A DNA stretch of 8,361 nucleotides from DATAFT01 sp035544635 (lineage in GTDB: Bacteria > Acidobacteriota > Thermoanaerobaculia > Multivoradales > Multivoraceae), in assembly GCA_035544635.1 (NCBI GenBank), contig DATKDQ010000016.1:1-8361 (forward strand), given 5' to 3'. Each line of letters opens with the position of its first letter. Positions within the stretch are counted from its first letter, which is position 1. Positions 6,129 to 8,361 of the stretch are shown here, piece after piece. The notes under the pieces are model-generated. The model was not told where the DNA came from and did not search any database. It worked only from the letters and a program-made list of their open reading frames with translations. The position numbers and the translations under genes are program-made.

Positions 6129-6158
6129 AGCATAGAGTCGGCTCGCGACCACGGGCAA
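6129..6158 (-). promoter_or_regulatory. Candidate sigma-70-type promoter for the aminotransferase gene
   Basis: On the minus strand TTGCCC (6158-6153) and TATGCT (6134-6129) are separated by 18 bases, a reasonable -35/-10 pair. The -10 ends six bases before ATG 6122, so transcription would start at or next to the A of the ATG. That explains the lack of a Shine-Dalgarno and argues against the TTG start at 6158, which overlaps the -35. Confidence 0.42.
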
Positions 6159-6174
6159 GGCCCGCCTCGCCCAC

Positions 6175-6183
6175 TGTTAGGAT
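6175..6183 (+). promoter_or_regulatory. Candidate extended -10 element for nudC
   Basis: TGT-TAGGAT is a TGN-plus-hexamer extended -10. The -35 at 17 bases (GCAAGG) is poor, which extended -10 promoters tolerate. Transcription would begin near 6190 and give nudC a leader of about 66 bases containing the inverted repeats at 6203-6244. It lies back to back with the aminotransferase promoter in a 133-base divergent gap. Confidence 0.32.
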
Positions 6184-6202
6184 GGTCGCTTCCCCGAGAG
6201 CT

Positions 6203-6244
6203 CGACTCCGCCTCGAGTCGCCCGACGGCGCACCTCGAGCGAGG
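6203..6244 (+). repeat. Two inverted repeats in the nudC leader, one covering the likely ribosome-binding site
   Basis: CGACTC (6203-6208) and GAGTCG (6215-6220) form a perfect 6-bp inverted repeat around six bases. A second one, CCTCG-AG-CGAGG (6233-6244), includes the GAGG at 6241-6244, the only visible Shine-Dalgarno for nudC, 11 bases before the ATG. TCGAG/CTCGA words recur through this stretch. Either element could be a protein-binding site or a leader structure; the second could mask ribosome entry. By-chance occurrence is possible in GC-rich DNA. Confidence 0.3.
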
Positions 6245-6255
6245 CACTCGACACC

Positions 6256-7170
6256 ATGCGCAAACCGAACGTCTTCGCGGCCGGGAGCCTGGACCGACTG
6301 TCGCACCGGCGATCCGACCCGAGCTGGCTCGAGCGGCTCCTGGCCTCGTCGGAGTCCCGCGTCACGCTGGTGTGGCGCTCGCAGAGCCTGGTGCGCGTCG
6401 GCCCGGCGCCGGCCGCGGCGCAGCTCCCGCTGTGCGACGCGCCCCTCGCCGGTTGTGACACCGGGGTCGGGACGGCGCGGCCGCTCGTCTTCCTCGGCGC
6501 GCGCCTGGATCGCGCCTACTTCGCGCTCGACGTCTCCGATCTCGACGACCCGCTCGGGGCGCTGCCGGGGGCGCGTGACCTCGAGTTCCAGGACCTGCGG
6601 CAGGTCGGAGCGGTGGTCGAGCCCGAGGATGGGGCGCTCCTCGCCTACGCCCGCGCGATGGTGACCTGGCACCAGCGCCATCGCTTCTGCGGAGCCTGCG
6701 GGACTCCCACCGAGAGCGCGCTGGGCGGCCACGTGCGGCGGTGTCCTCGCCCCGAGTGCGCGGCCGAGATCTTCCCGCGCACCGATCCGGCCGTGATCAT
6801 GCTGGTGGTCGACGGGGACTGGTGTCTGCTCGGGCGGCAGGCGCGCTGGCCGCCGCGCGTCTACTCCGCGCTCGCGGGCTTCGTCGAGCCCGGCGAGAGC
6901 CTCGAGGACGCGGTGCGCCGCGAGGTGATGGAGGAGGCCGGGGTGGCGATCGAGAGCTGCGAGTACCACTCCTCGCAGCCGTGGCCCTTCCCGTCGTCGA
7001 TCATGCTCGGGTTCTGGGCGACCGCCCGACGCGGTGAGGTGCGCGTGGACTCCTCGGAGCTCGAGCAGGCGGCCTGGTTCCACCGCGACCAGGTGCTGGC
7101 GCGCGAGGTCCGCCTGCCGCCGCCGCTCTCGATCGCGCGGCGGCTGATCGACGACTGGCTGGCAGGCTGA
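6256..7170 (+). CDS. nudC: NAD(H) pyrophosphatase / RNA de-NADding Nudix hydrolase NudC
   Basis: NudC cleaves NADH/NAD+ to NMN(H) and AMP and removes NAD caps from RNA 5' ends, in the cytosol. The 304-residue protein has the full family layout. An N-terminal domain (about 1-135) is followed by a zinc ribbon with C145-x2-C148-x14-C163-x4-C168 (spacing as I recall it for E. coli NudC) and the Nudix domain. The Nudix box is G208-x5-E214-x7-R222-E223-V-x-E226-E227-x-G229-V230, with the metal-binding glutamates present. The family-specific SQPWPFPSS (240-248) downstream distinguishes NudC from other Nudix enzymes. It is longer than the E. coli protein (257 residues), mainly in the N-terminal domain. 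ATG 6256 is supported by GAGG 11 bases upstream, although that spacing is long. It diverges from the aminotransferase gene and converges with the GH113-like gene. Confidence 0.97.
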   Translation: MRKPNVFAAGSLDRLSHRRSDPSWLERLLASSESRVTLVWRSQSLVRVGPAPAAAQLPLCDAPLAGCDTGVGTARPLVFLGARLDRAYFALDVSDLDDPLGALPGARDLEFQDLRQVGAVVEPEDGALLAYARAMVTWHQRHRFCGACGTPTESALGGHVRRCPRPECAAEIFPRTDPAVIMLVVDGDWCLLGRQARWPPRVYSALAGFVEPGESLEDAVRREVMEEAGVAIESCEYHSSQPWPFPSSIMLGFWATARRGEVRVDSSELEQAAWFHRDQVLAREVRLPPPLSIARRLIDDWLAG

Positions 7171-7226
7171 TCCCCCGTCCCTCGCGCGTCCGATCGGCGG
7201 GCGGCCGCTGGATGGCTGTCGGGCCC

Positions 7227-7238
7227 GAGGCGCGCCTC
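7227..7238. terminator. 12-base palindrome between convergent genes
   Basis: GAGGCGCGCCTC is its own reverse complement and could fold as a 4-bp stem with a CGCG loop on either strand. It lies 56 bases beyond the nudC stop and 5 bases beyond the stop of the minus-strand glycoside hydrolase gene, where a bidirectional transcription end would be expected. There is no U-tract and the stem is short, so the call is weak. Confidence 0.22.
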
Positions 7239-7243
7239 TCCTG

Positions 7244-8361
7244 TCAAGGGGCACGGAACTTCAGCAGCTCGGCGAGGAGGGGATCCACCGGCGCGTCCTC
7301 TCCGATCAGGAGGACGAACGGCTCGATGGCCTCGTGCTCGGGTACCGTCGAGAGCTTCCACCACAGGAGCCCGCGCAGGAGTGACCGGTCGAAGTCGCGG
7401 CTCGCGCGGTACAGCGCGCCGACGGCGGACGCGCGCTCTTCGTAGCCGTGCTCGCGCTCGTCCCAGATCACCAGCTCCGGATCCTTCCAGTCTCCCACCA
7501 GGGAAAAGCCGCGCGAGGACCACGGCTCGAGCGTGGCATCGGCGCGACGCGTGTAGCCGAGCTCGGTGAAGAGCACGGGCAGCCCGGCGGCGCCCACCCC
7601 GGCGCGGAAGCTCTGGATCTCGCCGAGAATCCGCCGCCAGGAGGCCTCAAGCTCGGGCTCGTACCCGTCGCGGTCCACTTCGCCCAGCGGCCGTACGCGC
7701 AGCGGGAAGTAGGCGTTGATCCCAATCAGATCGAGCTCGGCCCAGAAGCCGACCGCCTGGTACTGGTCGAAGTTCGCCGCGTAGGTCAGCTCACCGCCGT
7801 AGACCTCGCGCACCGCGGCGATGAGCCCGCTCCACTCGCGGGCGAGGAGCGCGCGGCGGCGGTTGATCGCCGTGAGCGTTTCGCCGGCGGCGCCCGCCGC
7901 CCGGGAGTGGGTGACCTGCTCGGCCCAGCGCCGGTGCGCCTCGATCTCGTCGTCCAGATAGGCGGGCAGCGAGTCGTAGGTCTCGTCCCACGAGCCGTGG
8001 AGGTGGCGGGGATCGATCGCCGCCTCGAATCGCCCGGCACGCTCCCTGCGCTCGACCTGCTTTTGGGGATCGAGGTAGTAGGCCTCGAGCGCCGGGAGCG
8101 CGACCACCGGGCGCGTCGAGGCCAGCGCGCCCAGCTCGCTGCCGATGCCGAGCACGTCGATGCCGGCCTCCTCGGCGACGGCGGCCCAGCGCAGGACGAA
8201 CTCGCGGTAGCGGTCGAACCAGGCGCCGACCTGCGCGTCGTCGCGCGGCAGGATCATGCCGTGCCACAGGAAGCGGTTGCGCGCGACGGCATGATCGAGC
8301 GCGACGCGCAGCACCAGCACCGCGCGCAGCCCGGCGGCCCTGGCCACGCGCGCCTCCTCGG
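7244..8361 (-). CDS. GH113-like TIM-barrel glycoside hydrolase, N-terminus beyond the right edge
   Basis: The open frame runs to the window edge; 371 full codons are visible and the first strands of the barrel and any signal peptide are missing. GTG 8347 is internal, since EEAR precedes it in frame and the residues after it (AGLRAVLVLRVALDHA) are an inner barrel strand, not an N-terminus. Clan GH-A catalytic glutamates can be placed: the acid/base in VLGIGSELGAL (E codon 8135-8137) and the nucleophile in VLFTELGYTR (E codon 7562-7564). Between them, LTYAANFDQY and FWAELDLIGINAYFPL match the GH113 pattern (beta-1,4-mannanases), as does GLLWWKLST near the C-terminus. Unlike the GH113 proteins I recall, about 80-90 charged residues are inserted after the acid/base strand (about 7853-8122). 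The substrate is unproven; mannan or another beta-glycan is likely. It could be another GH-A family. The stop is at 7244-7246, convergent with nudC. Confidence 0.82.
   Translation of the reverse strand, partial: EEARVARAAGLRAVLVLRVALDHAVARNRFLWHGMILPRDDAQVGAWFDRYREFVLRWAAVAEEAGIDVLGIGSELGALASTRPVVALPALEAYYLDPQKQVERRERAGRFEAAIDPRHLHGSWDETYDSLPAYLDDEIEAHRRWAEQVTHSRAAGAAGETLTAINRRRALLAREWSGLIAAVREVYGGELTYAANFDQYQAVGFWAELDLIGINAYFPLRVRPLGEVDRDGYEPELEASWRRILGEIQSFRAGVGAAGLPVLFTELGYTRRADATLEPWSSRGFSLVGDWKDPELVIWDEREHGYEERASAVGALYRASRDFDRSLLRGLLWWKLSTVPEHEAIEPFVLLIGEDAPVDPLLAELLKFRAP

Noticed and set aside
6112..7254. A 380-codon minus-strand open frame opposite nudC
   Set aside because: It covers nudC in full, and NudC carries unmistakable zinc and Nudix motifs. 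The antisense product has no recognisable motif and is a composition shadow.
1..8361. A defence system, mobile element, CRISPR array or other new multi-gene system
   Set aside because: All seven genes look like single-copy chromosomal genes, five of them firmly in well-known families. No repeats of array type, transposase, integrase, toxin/antitoxin or nuclease domains were seen on either strand.

Overview
The window is GC-rich bacterial DNA (roughly 70% G+C by eye, with strong G/C third-position bias) and densely packed with single-copy chromosomal genes. The gene content (squalene-hopene cyclase, molybdopterin biosynthesis MoaA, NudC, a GH113-like hydrolase) suggests a free-living, hopanoid-making Gram-negative bacterium. 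A Myxococcota/Deltaproteobacteria-like, Acidobacteriota or related uncultured lineage is plausible, but the sequence alone does not fix the phylum. I see no rRNA, tRNA, insertion sequence, phage gene or CRISPR array.

Layout, left to right. (1) 1-1629, minus: squalene-hopene cyclase, whose C-terminus lies beyond the left edge. (2) 1801-2844, minus: complete moaA. (3) 3058-3978, minus: a putative secreted protein that may be a peptidase-MA-like protein with a degenerate active site. (4) 4122-4781, plus: a ferritin-like di-iron carboxylate protein, divergent from gene 3. (5) 4803-6122, minus: a class I/II PLP aminotransferase, convergent with gene 4. (6) 6256-7170, plus: nudC, divergent from the aminotransferase. 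(7) 7244-8361, minus: a GH113-like TIM-barrel glycoside hydrolase, convergent with nudC, whose N-terminus lies beyond the right edge.

The genes do not form one obvious pathway. The three leftmost genes share a strand but are separated by 171 and 213 bases. Those gaps hold -10-like elements, stem-loops and, before shc, a tandem repeat, so I read them as separately controlled units rather than a tight operon. The remaining genes alternate in strand. No other hopanoid (hpn) or molybdopterin (moaB-E, mog, moe) genes are present.

I did not find a convincing new multi-gene system. The points most worth a second look are: the apparently inactivated metallopeptidase-like protein; two start codons (4122 plus, 6122 minus) each with a -10-like element ending 6 bases before the ATG, which suggests leaderless mRNAs; the structured moaA leader with a perfect 8-bp stem; the 12-bp-pitch direct repeat beside the putative shc promoter; and a long charged insertion in the GH113-like enzyme. 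All gaps between genes are under 300 bases.
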